From a virus: 46,328 bases of DNA. This document shows, piece by piece, positions 20,829 through 30,300 of this stretch. Location of the stretch: positions 1-46,328 of IMG/VR virus record IMGVR_UViG_3300009425_000025, one strand, 5' to 3'. Position numbers and translations under genes: made by a program. The notes below the pieces were generated by a model, which saw only the letters and a list, made by a program, of their open reading frames with translations, was not told the DNA's origin and searched no databases. How positions within the stretch are numbered: position 1 is the stretch's first letter; the number at the start of each line of letters is the position of its first letter.

Positions 20829-22455
20829 TGCCAAATTAAACTTACTTAGCGGGAAAGAGAAAGTTGATATGCTAAGGGCTATGTATTTGGACATATTTTT
20901 TTTCGCTGAAGTATTATTTGGTGATGCAGAGAACTCGATGCACTACCATTGCCGTGCTGAGTCCCCCCATTTTCATAAAGAGATAGCAGAAAACCTTTTA
21001 AGGTTGAATGTTGGCGAGAAAATTGCGATAGTTGCACCTAGGGACCACGCAAAAAGCACATTTATTAACTTAATATACCCTTTACATAGGATTTTATTCG
21101 GTGAAGAGCGTTTTATATTGCTTATATCTGAGTCTGAGATGCAATCTAAGTACAATTTAGAAAGTATTGGCAATGAGGTCGAGTTTAACCCAAAAATAAA
21201 ATTTTTCTTTGGAAATAGGATGGGGTCAACGTGGGGAAAAGAGGAGAAAGAGTTCGTAGGAGCATATGCAACAGACGGTTCTATAAAAATAAAGACAAAA
21301 GTGCTTGTTCGTGGTACTGGTCAAAAAGTCAGGGGCTTAAAGTATGGAGCATATCGACCAACTCTTACTATTATTGATGACGGAGAGGGAGAGGCAAACA
21401 CAGCAACACCAGTTTTAAGGGATAAATTCAAAAGATGGCTAAATGCTGCCGTAATTCCGGGTTCTGGGGACGCTAAAATGATTTTTATTGGAACAATAGT
21501 AGACGAAGAGAGTTATTTGAACAGAATTGCGGGTCCAAAAGCCTATGATAGGGACGGTAACTATAAAATAAAGTCGTGGAAGTCGCTATTTTACCAAGCA
21601 ATCATACAAGATACCCCAAAAGGGATTTTTGTCAGTTCGGGTAAGGAAAAAAAGGACAAAAACGGTACTCCGGCTGTTCTTTGGCACGATAGAAGACCTT
21701 ATAAGTGGCTAGCAGCAGAAAGAGATAGATTGAAGTCTGAGGGAGATATATCGTATTTCTACCAAGAGTACCAGAATATACCAATGGATGATTCTTTTAG
21801 GATATTTAAAAAAGATGACATTCAGTATTGGGACGGAAGGTATTTAAGGCAAGATAACTACAATTTTATAATTAATAAGGGAGTTCAGGTCCCAGTTAAT
21901 ATATTTATGGGCGTTGACCCGGCAAGTAGTGAAAATATTAAAGCAGACTATACGGTTGCGATGGTTGTAGCCGTTGATGATAAGTATAATATATATGTGG
22001 TAGATATGTTTAGAGGTCAAGTAGCTCCTATGGATGGAGTGACCGCAATCATTAATTTAGCAGACACATATCATCCTAAAGACATTAGAGTAGAAAAGAC
22101 GGGTCACGCTATGTTATCGGACTATCTAATGAGATTAGGTAAGGAAACTGGAAGATTTTTACCAATTACCCCAAAAGATGCTATTAAGTCTAAGTTTTTC
22201 AGGATTAAAGAGATGCAACCATTATTTGCTAGTAAAGCTATCTTTCTAAAAGATAGCCAATATGAACTTGAATCTGAGCTGCTAGCATTTAGAGAACACG
22301 GAACATTTAAAAAAGACACACTTGATGCTTTAAGATGGGCAACTGAAGATATATACCCAAATAGGCTCCAGAGAGGCGAGAAAGGCATATGGGAAACTTC
22401 TATGCCAAAAACCCTTGCTTGTGACTGGGAAACGGGTGAAATTTATAGTGCATAA
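20809..22455 (+). CDS. terL: Large terminase subunit (ATPase and nuclease)
   Basis: A 548-residue packaging motor. The ATPase shows a variant Walker A APRDHAKST (76-84) and Walker B LTIIDDGE (186-193), both typical of phage large terminases. The C-terminal RNase H-like nuclease has Asp370 in GVDPAS, the following YTVAMVVAVD strand, and a late acidic residue Asp506 in LDALRW. It translocates DNA into the prohead and cuts it. Start is GTG 20809 or ATG 20815; neither has a strong ribosome binding site, and overlap with the previous gene suggests coupling. Confidence 0.95.
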   Translation: MVMENLDAKLNLLSGKEKVDMLRAMYLDIFFFAEVLFGDAENSMHYHCRAESPHFHKEIAENLLRLNVGEKIAIVAPRDHAKSTFINLIYPLHRILFGEERFILLISESEMQSKYNLESIGNEVEFNPKIKFFFGNRMGSTWGKEEKEFVGAYATDGSIKIKTKVLVRGTGQKVRGLKYGAYRPTLTIIDDGEGEANTATPVLRDKFKRWLNAAVIPGSGDAKMIFIGTIVDEESYLNRIAGPKAYDRDGNYKIKSWKSLFYQAIIQDTPKGIFVSSGKEKKDKNGTPAVLWHDRRPYKWLAAERDRLKSEGDISYFYQEYQNIPMDDSFRIFKKDDIQYWDGRYLRQDNYNFIINKGVQVPVNIFMGVDPASSENIKADYTVAMVVAVDDKYNIYVVDMFRGQVAPMDGVTAIINLADTYHPKDIRVEKTGHAMLSDYLMRLGKETGRFLPITPKDAIKSKFFRIKEMQPLFASKAIFLKDSQYELESELLAFREHGTFKKDTLDALRWATEDIYPNRLQRGEKGIWETSMPKTLACDWETGEIYSA

Positions 22456-22483
22456 CTTATGAATATAAAGGATATAGAATAAA

Positions 22484-24520
22484 TTGGCAATAAAGCAACC
22501 ATACGGAAAATCCGGTCCATACCAGAAGATAGAAGACAGTTACGGTCTTAATGACCTCAACTCTGATGAAATTCGGGATGAGTGGTTTCGCTATGAAAAA
22601 GCTAACTCTGAGTGGAGAGTCCAAATTTCCGATGATGAATCTTTTTATTTAGGGAATCAACTCACAGAAAAACAGAAAGAATATCTTCAAAGCGTGGGGC
22701 AACCACCGGAGTGCAATAATAAGATTAGACCAGCAGTTGAGCAGGTGCTAGCAAATGTAGCGTCAGCCTCTCCAACTTGGTCTGTGCAGCCAGAAGGAAA
22801 AACAGATTCAGAGATAAGTTTTATATTCTCTCAATTAATGGATAGAATATGGTACGATTGCGACGGGGACCATAGTTTTAGAAAAATGGTCCGAGATTTC
22901 TTAGTAAAGGGAATAACATACGCATATGTTTACCCCGACTGGCAAGGAGATGGAGGATTAGGGAGCATAAAATTAAAGAAGATGGCTCCAGAATCTATAT
23001 TCGTAGACCCAAATTCCATATTACCAGACTTTTCTGATGCTAGCAGCATAATATATAGTGATATTATGACCAAAAAGCAGGCTAAGACTTTATATCCGTC
23101 ACTAGAAAAAGTAATTGACGATGCTATGCCAGAACAATGGGGCAATGAGAAGTCTAGTGGTAACTTTAATAGGGATTATGTTATTTCTAGGTCAGATAGT
23201 TATAATGAGCAAGAAGACGAGAGAGTAAGAAAGTTTGTAAGATGGTCTAAGGTTTCATTACCAAAAATGCGAGTTACGGAGATGACTACCGGATATACTA
23301 GTATTTTAGAGAAAGAACAATGGGATGAGATGAAAGAAAGCCCTGATTACGCAAAATTTGTAGAAGCTGGTGAAATAACAGCTCAGGAAATTTTTCAAAC
23401 AGTAATTAGAGAAACTTGTATGTTTGGGGACGTTATGGGCTATGATTATATATTGCCACTTACTGAATACCCAATTATTCCAGCTTGCAATGAACACGCA
23501 GCAAATCCATACCCTAGCGGAGATGTTCGTCACGCAAAGACTCCTCAGCGTATGTTAAATAGAACTGAGGCATTATTAATTGCACACACAAATGCAACGG
23601 CTAATTTTAAATTAATTTACGAAGATGGTGCAATAGACCCAGAAGAACTGGGAAAATGGTCTATTCCCAATGCTGTTATAAGAGCGAATCCCGGTGCTAT
23701 CTCAGGTGGCAAAATAAAAGAATATACACCAAACTCTTTAAGTTCTCAGCTATATAACGAGAAAAGTAGGTATGAAGTAGATATAGAGCAGGTTTTTGGC
23801 TCCTATAAGTTTTCTCAAGGAAACCCAGACGCTAGTCCGGGTACGGTAGGTGAGGCAGGTCTTATTGACGAGGCTGTAGCTAAAAAGCAGAATTGGAAGA
23901 TATTACCAGTATATGATATGCTAACTAGGGCTGCTAGCATATGCGTACAATGGATACCTCACATCTATGACCAGCAAAGGGTGTTAAGGTTTGTTAATCC
24001 GCAAGGTGACGATAAGGAAGTTCAATTAAATTTACCAGTTGAAGATAAGACTGGTGCAGTAAACAAGATGTATGATATGACTACCGCAAAAGCAGACATT
24101 AGAGCAGTAGTAGGTAGCACAAGGGCTAAAAACCCATTAGCAGATTTAAACAGGGACATTGGATTAATGCAAGCAGGTATTTATGATAAAACCCAAGTTA
24201 TTATGAATATGCAATCTGATATTGACAAAGGGGCATTACTAGAGAGGCAGGGCGAAATTTCGCAATTATCTCAACAAGTTCAGCAATTAACAGAGCAAGT
24301 TAAAACATTATCCGGTGATATACAGACAAGAGAACGAGAAGTTTTCCACCAGAAGATGAGAGCTGAAGTTGCAGAGGCAACTAAACCAATAGCTGGAGCA
24401 GTTGCAAATATAAAAGCGAGAACAAAAATTGAAGAAGCTCGGCAGAAGGACAGTTCATCCAAAGCTGAGGAACAGGTAAACTCAATGATAGCTGCTAATT
24501 CTCAAAACGGAATGGCATAA
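22484..24520 (+). CDS. Portal protein, P22-like
   Basis: A 678-residue protein starting with TTG 22484, downstream of AAAGGA. Characteristic portal features: FRYEKANSEWRVQISDDESF early, CNNKIRPAVEQVLANVASAS near 80-100, and LKKMAPESIFVDPNS. A long helical C-terminal barrel region follows (QLSQQVQQLTEQVKTLSGDI). Length and motifs fit the large P22-type portals of short-tailed phages. It forms the dodecameric ring through which DNA enters and leaves. Confidence 0.85.
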   Translation: MAIKQPYGKSGPYQKIEDSYGLNDLNSDEIRDEWFRYEKANSEWRVQISDDESFYLGNQLTEKQKEYLQSVGQPPECNNKIRPAVEQVLANVASASPTWSVQPEGKTDSEISFIFSQLMDRIWYDCDGDHSFRKMVRDFLVKGITYAYVYPDWQGDGGLGSIKLKKMAPESIFVDPNSILPDFSDASSIIYSDIMTKKQAKTLYPSLEKVIDDAMPEQWGNEKSSGNFNRDYVISRSDSYNEQEDERVRKFVRWSKVSLPKMRVTEMTTGYTSILEKEQWDEMKESPDYAKFVEAGEITAQEIFQTVIRETCMFGDVMGYDYILPLTEYPIIPACNEHAANPYPSGDVRHAKTPQRMLNRTEALLIAHTNATANFKLIYEDGAIDPEELGKWSIPNAVIRANPGAISGGKIKEYTPNSLSSQLYNEKSRYEVDIEQVFGSYKFSQGNPDASPGTVGEAGLIDEAVAKKQNWKILPVYDMLTRAASICVQWIPHIYDQQRVLRFVNPQGDDKEVQLNLPVEDKTGAVNKMYDMTTAKADIRAVVGSTRAKNPLADLNRDIGLMQAGIYDKTQVIMNMQSDIDKGALLERQGEISQLSQQVQQLTEQVKTLSGDIQTREREVFHQKMRAEVAEATKPIAGAVANIKARTKIEEARQKDSSSKAEEQVNSMIAANSQNGMA

Positions 24521-24540
24521 CTAATAAGCAAGGAGCATCT

Positions 24541-25452
24541 GTGGAAAACACAACAGAAGAACAAGTCAATGAGCAAGTAGAAGACACTCAAGAAGATGGT
24601 AACTTTAATCTCGTAGATGAACTAGTTTCATTTAATAAAGGAGAAGAAAGCCCAGAAGAAGGTGCTGTAACAAACGAGGCGGAATCTGACAATAATGAAA
24701 AGGTTGAGGAATCAGAATCCCAACAGGAAAGTACCGAACAATGGTTAATAGATAACAAGTTTAAAGACAATGATGATGGAAGGCAGAAACTAGCCGATTC
24801 ATACAAGAGTCTGCAAAGCGAATACGATAAAATGCGTAATAGTCCCGAATTACCACAGGACGCTCAAGACGCTATCAAGTTTGCTGAGTGGGTTGCTAAT
24901 AATGATGATGCTAGAACAGCCTTGGAAGGACTTGTTAACTCACCGGAGCAAAGTATTGTAGAAATCCCAGAGGATTTTGACCAATTAGATATATATACAG
25001 AAGGCACTTCGTCTAATGATTGGTATAAGGCAACTCAGAATCAGCAAAGGACTGAAATGAAAGACCAGATACTATCGGAAGTAAAGAGTGAATTTCAACA
25101 ACGAGATAATAAAGTTCAGGAAGAAGCAGAAGCTCGTAATATGTACGCCTATTTACAGGCAGAACATAATATGGACGAAGCTGAAGTAACTGATTATTTA
25201 AGCTTTATTAAGGAGGAAGATAATTTTTCCCCCCAAAATCTTGTTTCAATGTATAGAACGTCTAAGGGAACTCAGCCACGAACTAAAACAACTACAAAAC
25301 ATTCGGAGAGTAACCCTTCTCGGAAGGAACTACCTGCTGGAGTAAATGCAGCAGTCGGTGGTGGTTCAAACCCCCCTGCTAGCAACAATCCAGTAGATGA
25401 CCTAATGAAGAGTTTAATGGGAAACTCAAAGAGGAATGTTTTTCAAGACTAA
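24541..25452 (+). CDS. Scaffolding protein
   Basis: A 303-residue, very acidic and helical protein starting with GTG behind AAGGAG. The N-terminus is Glu/Gln/Asn-rich (TTEEQVNEQVEDTQEDGN), the centre is coiled coil (QILSEVKSEFQQRDNKVQEE), and the C-terminus after a low-complexity linker is short and basic (DDLMKSLMGNSKRNVFQD), as needed to bind capsid subunits. Placement between portal and capsid genes supports the call. Confidence 0.8.
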   Translation: MENTTEEQVNEQVEDTQEDGNFNLVDELVSFNKGEESPEEGAVTNEAESDNNEKVEESESQQESTEQWLIDNKFKDNDDGRQKLADSYKSLQSEYDKMRNSPELPQDAQDAIKFAEWVANNDDARTALEGLVNSPEQSIVEIPEDFDQLDIYTEGTSSNDWYKATQNQQRTEMKDQILSEVKSEFQQRDNKVQEEAEARNMYAYLQAEHNMDEAEVTDYLSFIKEEDNFSPQNLVSMYRTSKGTQPRTKTTTKHSESNPSRKELPAGVNAAVGGGSNPPASNNPVDDLMKSLMGNSKRNVFQD

Positions 25453-25465
25453 TTAGGAGTCTATA

Positions 25466-26959
25466 ATGGCTGAAAACTACGGAAGTGGTTATGCAAAATT
25501 CACGGACGGGTCCGCAAGACAAGTCCTTGAATTAGGAAGTAAAGTTCATTATTTCAACCCCTCAGATACACCTATCTTTTCTATTATGGGTCGTACAAGC
25601 ACTCGCTCAACTCCTGTGCCTAAATTTGAATGGATGGAAGATGAACATTTTATTAAACGCTCAATAACGCTTGTTGGTCACACAGACACAATCGGTGGAA
25701 ATGCTATTTTAAATGGTGCTACTGATGGCGATGGAACTGTCGCTGCCTCTGGTGATAACCAATTTCAATCTGTTCTTACGATGAATAGACAGGCACAGTT
25801 GGAACTCTTTGAAATAGGCGGTGTCTACTCAGTAAAATCAAATGCCGCTGCTGGTACTGTTAACGGAGTTGACGGAACTACTGCTCAATACGTTATGGTT
25901 ACTGCTATTGGATATCAAGCTGCACATAAAGGTCAGACCAATTCTGACAGAGATGTCTGCTTTGAATCTGTAGCCGTGGCTGGTAGTGCTGCTACCCTTA
26001 GTGATAGCACAGGTGCTGTTTTTGTAAGTACCTCAGCTTCGACTAAGTGGGACATTGAGTATGTTGGTACTGCTGGCAATCCTACAACTGGGACTAAAAA
26101 GGGTTTTGAATACCAAAGCTCTGATAATTCTGGTGACTACGTTGCTCACGTTTGGAATATGCACGGACCTTCTCAGGGTTACAATGAAGGTGCGGGCGTT
26201 AGTGCAATGAGTACAAAGAAAGTTCGTAGACTATCTAACTACACTCAAATTTTTCGTGAACCATTCTCGCTTACTCGCACAATGCGTGTTTCTAAGCAGT
26301 ATGGTGAGCAGGAATTTGCTAGGTTACAATCTCGCAAACTTACCAAAATCAAAGGCGACCTTGAATGGGCGTTGATGATGAATGGTGATGCCGATGCTGA
26401 TGCTAGTGCTATGAACCCAAAGCGTACTTTTATGGGCTTTGGACTTAATGGTTCTGGTGGAGCTATTGCTTCAAATGACGGTCGTAGTAATACTGCCTTT
26501 CAATTTGATGCTAATGGTGATGCTACTGACATTGACCATATGGACGAAGTTGTTGCTAACATCTTCCAAGATACCATTAATGGTTCAATGAATAAAGTTG
26601 CTCTTTGTTCTAACAAATGGTTACGGAAGCTTGTTACAGCAGTTCGTAAATCTTCTGGTGCTACCTTGAATGCCGAAATGGGTTCTGGAGTTACTAGCGG
26701 GATGCGTGTTACTAAGCATTTTGGACCAGTCGGTGAACTATCGTTTATTCCTCATCCATTGTTAAATGGAGCATATGAGGATTACGCTCTAGTAATCGAC
26801 CCTGCTAACATTGATATGCGCCCTCTGGCACAATCCGATATGCAACTGCGTAACGACATTGTGAAAGATGGTACTGATGGAACTGTTAGTGAATGGTTGT
26901 ACGAAGGTGGACCGGAAATTAGGAATGAGCAAACTCACGCTATTTTAAAGCTGATTTAA
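25466..26959 (+). CDS. Major capsid protein, SU10-like HK97 fold
   Basis: A 497-residue protein. The N-terminus (VLELGSKVHYFNPSDTPIFS, IMGRTSTRSTPVPKFEWMED) and the central block QIFREPFSLTRTMRVSKQYG, EQEFARLQSRKLTKIKGDLE, WALMMNG match the SU10-type capsid family. A serine- and glycine-rich insertion lies at about 80-210. It is followed by a strong terminator, as often seen after highly expressed capsid genes. Confidence 0.85.
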   Translation: MAENYGSGYAKFTDGSARQVLELGSKVHYFNPSDTPIFSIMGRTSTRSTPVPKFEWMEDEHFIKRSITLVGHTDTIGGNAILNGATDGDGTVAASGDNQFQSVLTMNRQAQLELFEIGGVYSVKSNAAAGTVNGVDGTTAQYVMVTAIGYQAAHKGQTNSDRDVCFESVAVAGSAATLSDSTGAVFVSTSASTKWDIEYVGTAGNPTTGTKKGFEYQSSDNSGDYVAHVWNMHGPSQGYNEGAGVSAMSTKKVRRLSNYTQIFREPFSLTRTMRVSKQYGEQEFARLQSRKLTKIKGDLEWALMMNGDADADASAMNPKRTFMGFGLNGSGGAIASNDGRSNTAFQFDANGDATDIDHMDEVVANIFQDTINGSMNKVALCSNKWLRKLVTAVRKSSGATLNAEMGSGVTSGMRVTKHFGPVGELSFIPHPLLNGAYEDYALVIDPANIDMRPLAQSDMQLRNDIVKDGTDGTVSEWLYEGGPEIRNEQTHAILKLI

Positions 26960-26985
26960 CTCTAGTTCTAGTTTTAAACTAATCG

Positions 26986-27012
26986 AAGGGGCATTCTTTA
27001 TGTCTGCCCCTT
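26986..27012 (+). terminator. Intrinsic terminator after the capsid gene
   Basis: AAGGGGCA (26986-26993) pairs perfectly with TGCCCCTT (27005-27012) around an 11-base loop and is followed by TGATTT. The U-tract is modest, so partial read-through to the connector genes is expected. Confidence 0.75.
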
Positions 27013-27030
27013 TGATTTACAGGAGATACA

Positions 27031-27912
27031 ATGTTATACGCAGAAGCTTATGAACTACTAGATATTGTCCTTACGGGACATTCAACAAGCGTTCCATTAA
27101 CAGCAAAGCTGAAAAGAAGATTCTTTGATGACGCTGTTAATATGATGAATAATCTATATGTGAGAAATATCGAAGAAGAAGTATTCTCCGGGAATGGGGC
27201 AACAACAAAATTTGTTTTTAGTAACGATAAGGCAAGCACTAGAATATATCAAGTATCTTTTAAAGACAGCAATGGATACAAAGACATTCCTTTTGCACCA
27301 CAAAGTCTTATTACGAACCCTGATGAAATGCTTAATCCAAGTTATGTAGTAAGAAAGGAAACTTCTCTTGGTGGTCAATATTCAGACATAACTACATCAA
27401 CTAATTCAATTAGAACCTCAGAATCTCACGGATTGTCTGTAGGCGACTATGTTAATATATTGCAAGTACCAACAATTACTCAATATTTTGTTCATTCAAA
27501 CGGTCTTCCGAAAAGAATGAAAGTGACAGAGATTGTTGATTCTACTAATTTTAAGCTTGGGGATAATGTTATTAGCGGAGTAAGTCAATCTGGGATGAAT
27601 AATGCTTGGGTACAAAACCAAGTAAACTTGATTTTTAGTAAAGCTCCGGGAGCAGGAACTGTAACAGTTAGATACTATGCTAACCCATCTCAGTCAAAAG
27701 ACTATAATGGACCCATTGATTTACCAGAATCGCTATGTAAGGCAAGTATATATTGTTGCTTGAAAGAATTATTTATAGTAGATAGTCAATTAGAAACTGC
27801 TAAGGCAATGATTGAAATAGGAAACCTATATGAAGACCAGTATAGCCTAGAGTCAACTACAAGGCAACCTCAAATAGATAAATTGCCGATGCCACTACAG
27901 GATTTCGTCTAA
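27031..27912 (+). CDS. Head-to-tail connector (adaptor) protein
   Basis: A 293-residue protein with AGGAG upstream. N- and C-terminal helices (LLDIVLTGHS, RRFFDDAVNMMNNL; LCKASIYCCLKELFIVDSQL, ETAKAMIEIGNLYED) flank a large beta insertion with SHGLSVGDYVNI. Helical ends around an inserted beta domain and the location after the capsid gene suit an adaptor docking on the portal. Assignment is by position and shape. Confidence 0.6.
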   Translation: MLYAEAYELLDIVLTGHSTSVPLTAKLKRRFFDDAVNMMNNLYVRNIEEEVFSGNGATTKFVFSNDKASTRIYQVSFKDSNGYKDIPFAPQSLITNPDEMLNPSYVVRKETSLGGQYSDITTSTNSIRTSESHGLSVGDYVNILQVPTITQYFVHSNGLPKRMKVTEIVDSTNFKLGDNVISGVSQSGMNNAWVQNQVNLIFSKAPGAGTVTVRYYANPSQSKDYNGPIDLPESLCKASIYCCLKELFIVDSQLETAKAMIEIGNLYEDQYSLESTTRQPQIDKLPMPLQDFV

Positions 27913-28808
27913 TGAAAAGTTCATCATATTATTTTAAAGTAAGAAATTTAGTAGGAGACCTATCTGACCCAAAATTTGTTAGTGGGGCATTGTCAAATAC
28001 TGCTTCTGAAATAATAAACATTCTTAATCCTGAGTATTATTATTTAGTTGCTCAAGAAATATTAACAGGTGCAACAGACGCAGTAAACAACATTGTTGTC
28101 GTAACGGACCCATTAGACAGTAATAAACAAGGTTTTACATTTGAAAACGATAAAATATTAAGTATTTCCGTAAAAGGAGTGGGGGCAAACGGTAGCGATG
28201 TAATGTACAGGCGAGCAAAAAGAGTAGATTCTAAATGGATAGATTTTATAAGAAATGGTGATAGCTTGCTAGCACCAACATCCCAAGAACCTGTATTTAT
28301 ACGAAAAGGTAAATCTGTTTGGGTATATGGTATAGATACTCCCAATAATACGAATGATTTTTTGAAGGTGCAGTATGTCTCTTATCCGTCCTTATCCTAT
28401 TTGGATAATTACGGTACTGGTATTTTCCCAGAGGAGCTTGAGCCTGCTTTAATTATGGGTGCTGCTGCTAGGGTAAGATTAAAAGAATTATCGGAAATTG
28501 ACGATAAAATAACCACAACACTAGGAACTACTATAGGTGGAGGTGGATTATCTGGGGCAAATACCCAATTAGCAAATGAAGATTTAGCATATTCAAAGGC
28601 TTATCTAGAAGAGCATAATTCACGGGTCCAAGAAATGCTAGCACAAGCCCAAGCTCATTCCGTTAGCACGCAGAGAGCTGGACAAAAATACACACAACTA
28701 ATGGGAGAAATAGACAAGCTGTCTCAGAATTTCTACACCAACTTACTACCGTATATAGATGGAAAGGTGAACGAGAAGATTATGCAATCTGGTTCTAAAG
28801 ATGGCTAA
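27912..28808 (+). CDS. Head-tail joining protein (putative)
   Basis: A 298-residue protein overlapping the previous stop by one base (TAATG). A helical N-terminus is followed by a beta-rich middle (VVVTDPLDSNKQGFTFENDK, DDIVM-type strands) and a glycine-rich turn (TTIGGGGLSG). A long coiled coil closes the protein (YSKAYLEEHNSRVQEMLAQA and onward). Position between adaptor and tail propeller proteins suggests a second connector or stopper. Confidence 0.55.
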   Translation: MKSSSYYFKVRNLVGDLSDPKFVSGALSNTASEIINILNPEYYYLVAQEILTGATDAVNNIVVVTDPLDSNKQGFTFENDKILSISVKGVGANGSDVMYRRAKRVDSKWIDFIRNGDSLLAPTSQEPVFIRKGKSVWVYGIDTPNNTNDFLKVQYVSYPSLSYLDNYGTGIFPEELEPALIMGAAARVRLKELSEIDDKITTTLGTTIGGGGLSGANTQLANEDLAYSKAYLEEHNSRVQEMLAQAQAHSVSTQRAGQKYTQLMGEIDKLSQNFYTNLLPYIDGKVNEKIMQSGSKDG

Positions 28809-30300
28809 CCAAAGAGAGATATTAAAAATAGTTGATTTTTCTGGTGGATTAAATAATAACGCATCTTCTACAAATATAAAAGAGAATGAAGCGGCAAAGC
28901 TAACTAATTTAAAAACAGATAAATCAGGTTCGTTACTATCTATAAAGGATGCTGAAAAAGCAGCTAGTATATATGATAACTTACCAACATATAATGGGTC
29001 CGGTGGACAGTCTTCTTTAGCTGGTAGGGGAATATTTGGTCACGGCTCTGATTATTCATTAGCAAATAATGAATCCGTTGGCGTGCCAAATAGTCAAGAA
29101 TATTTAGTGTACCACCCGATTCCAAAATTTTATTCAATCGACATACATAGCAAAGTAGAAAAAGATTGGTATAGGGGGAAAATGCAATTTAAATCTGCGG
29201 ATGGAACTATTCCCCAAACTGGAAGTATGGTTCCTTCATACTATATTCATAATGGAATGGTAAGAGCGTGTGATAGTGACTTTTCTCACGATATTGTCCC
29301 AAGATATCACGGTTATATTAGTAAAAAGTTTTTTTTAGATGGCGATAAAGTAGCTTACCAAACCTTGGGTAAATGGCAATCAGGTGACGCTAAAATACAA
29401 TCATTAACTGAATTAGGATGCAAGGTCCAATGGGTTGACACATCTACTACAAATCCTGTTAATGATACACTTGGTCAGCCCGGAACAATAACCCTTGGCA
29501 TAAAATCAGTAGATAACGTAGGTTCTTGGAACGGTCAATATAAAGTTGGGGTTTCTGCTGTTTACTTTGGGCAAGAAGGAGAGATAACAGAGGCTCTTGA
29601 AACTACAGACGCTGGAGTAGCCTCTACTGATAAATATATGTATCTAAATATGGCATCCATACAGGTAGAGCTTTATTTAACGGTAGGCTCAACTGCTAAT
29701 GGAATAAACGATGCACATATTTTAAAAGACGATAGAATAGACGCATTGAGAGTTTACGTTCAAAGAGAGGCGGATGAAAACTGGTATATGTTATTTGAAA
29801 CAAATTTAGAAACAGGGCATAAAGCCACTAATTGGCTACATAACTACAACTCAGGAACTGATACTGCTAAAGGTGTTATTTCTACTGGAAATATTACCAT
29901 ATCGAGTTTTGGTAGTGCGGCTGGTTCAGCGGAACACAACCACTCAGTCTTAATAGATTTTGGGACGAATGAAACCACTATGGATGGAGAGGTTTATAAA
30001 TTAATGGTCCAAGGTTTTTATCAGACACCTATGTTTGTGACATTTGAAAAAGGGCTGACTCAAACACAGGTCGTAACTCTCCCCGTTACTAACCCTATTA
30101 ACAATACTGACGCTAATATAGACACAATGTTTAAATATACGCTACAGAATCAAACAAATATGCCAATGATGGTAAAATCTATAGAAAAGACGATTACAAA
30201 CAACGATGATAAACCTACTGACTATAATATTAATACTCCCGTTATAGTGGACAAGTGGGCAGACTATGAGACCGCAGCATCTTCTCAGGGAGACTTATAA
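28801..30300 (+). CDS. Tail hub/propeller protein, first part
   Basis: A 499-residue protein overlapping the previous gene by eight bases. The N-terminus ILKIVDFSGGLNNNASSTNI and KENEAAKLTNLKT has the FSGGLN...EA..L.N motif that begins phage tail stabilisation proteins of the P22 gp10 kind. The rest is beta-rich. In relatives I recall, this motif and the later propeller blades are in one polypeptide; here the blades continue in the next gene, which starts right after this stop. Confidence 0.6.
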   Translation: MANQREILKIVDFSGGLNNNASSTNIKENEAAKLTNLKTDKSGSLLSIKDAEKAASIYDNLPTYNGSGGQSSLAGRGIFGHGSDYSLANNESVGVPNSQEYLVYHPIPKFYSIDIHSKVEKDWYRGKMQFKSADGTIPQTGSMVPSYYIHNGMVRACDSDFSHDIVPRYHGYISKKFFLDGDKVAYQTLGKWQSGDAKIQSLTELGCKVQWVDTSTTNPVNDTLGQPGTITLGIKSVDNVGSWNGQYKVGVSAVYFGQEGEITEALETTDAGVASTDKYMYLNMASIQVELYLTVGSTANGINDAHILKDDRIDALRVYVQREADENWYMLFETNLETGHKATNWLHNYNSGTDTAKGVISTGNITISSFGSAAGSAEHNHSVLIDFGTNETTMDGEVYKLMVQGFYQTPMFVTFEKGLTQTQVVTLPVTNPINNTDANIDTMFKYTLQNQTNMPMMVKSIEKTITNNDDKPTDYNINTPVIVDKWADYETAASSQGDL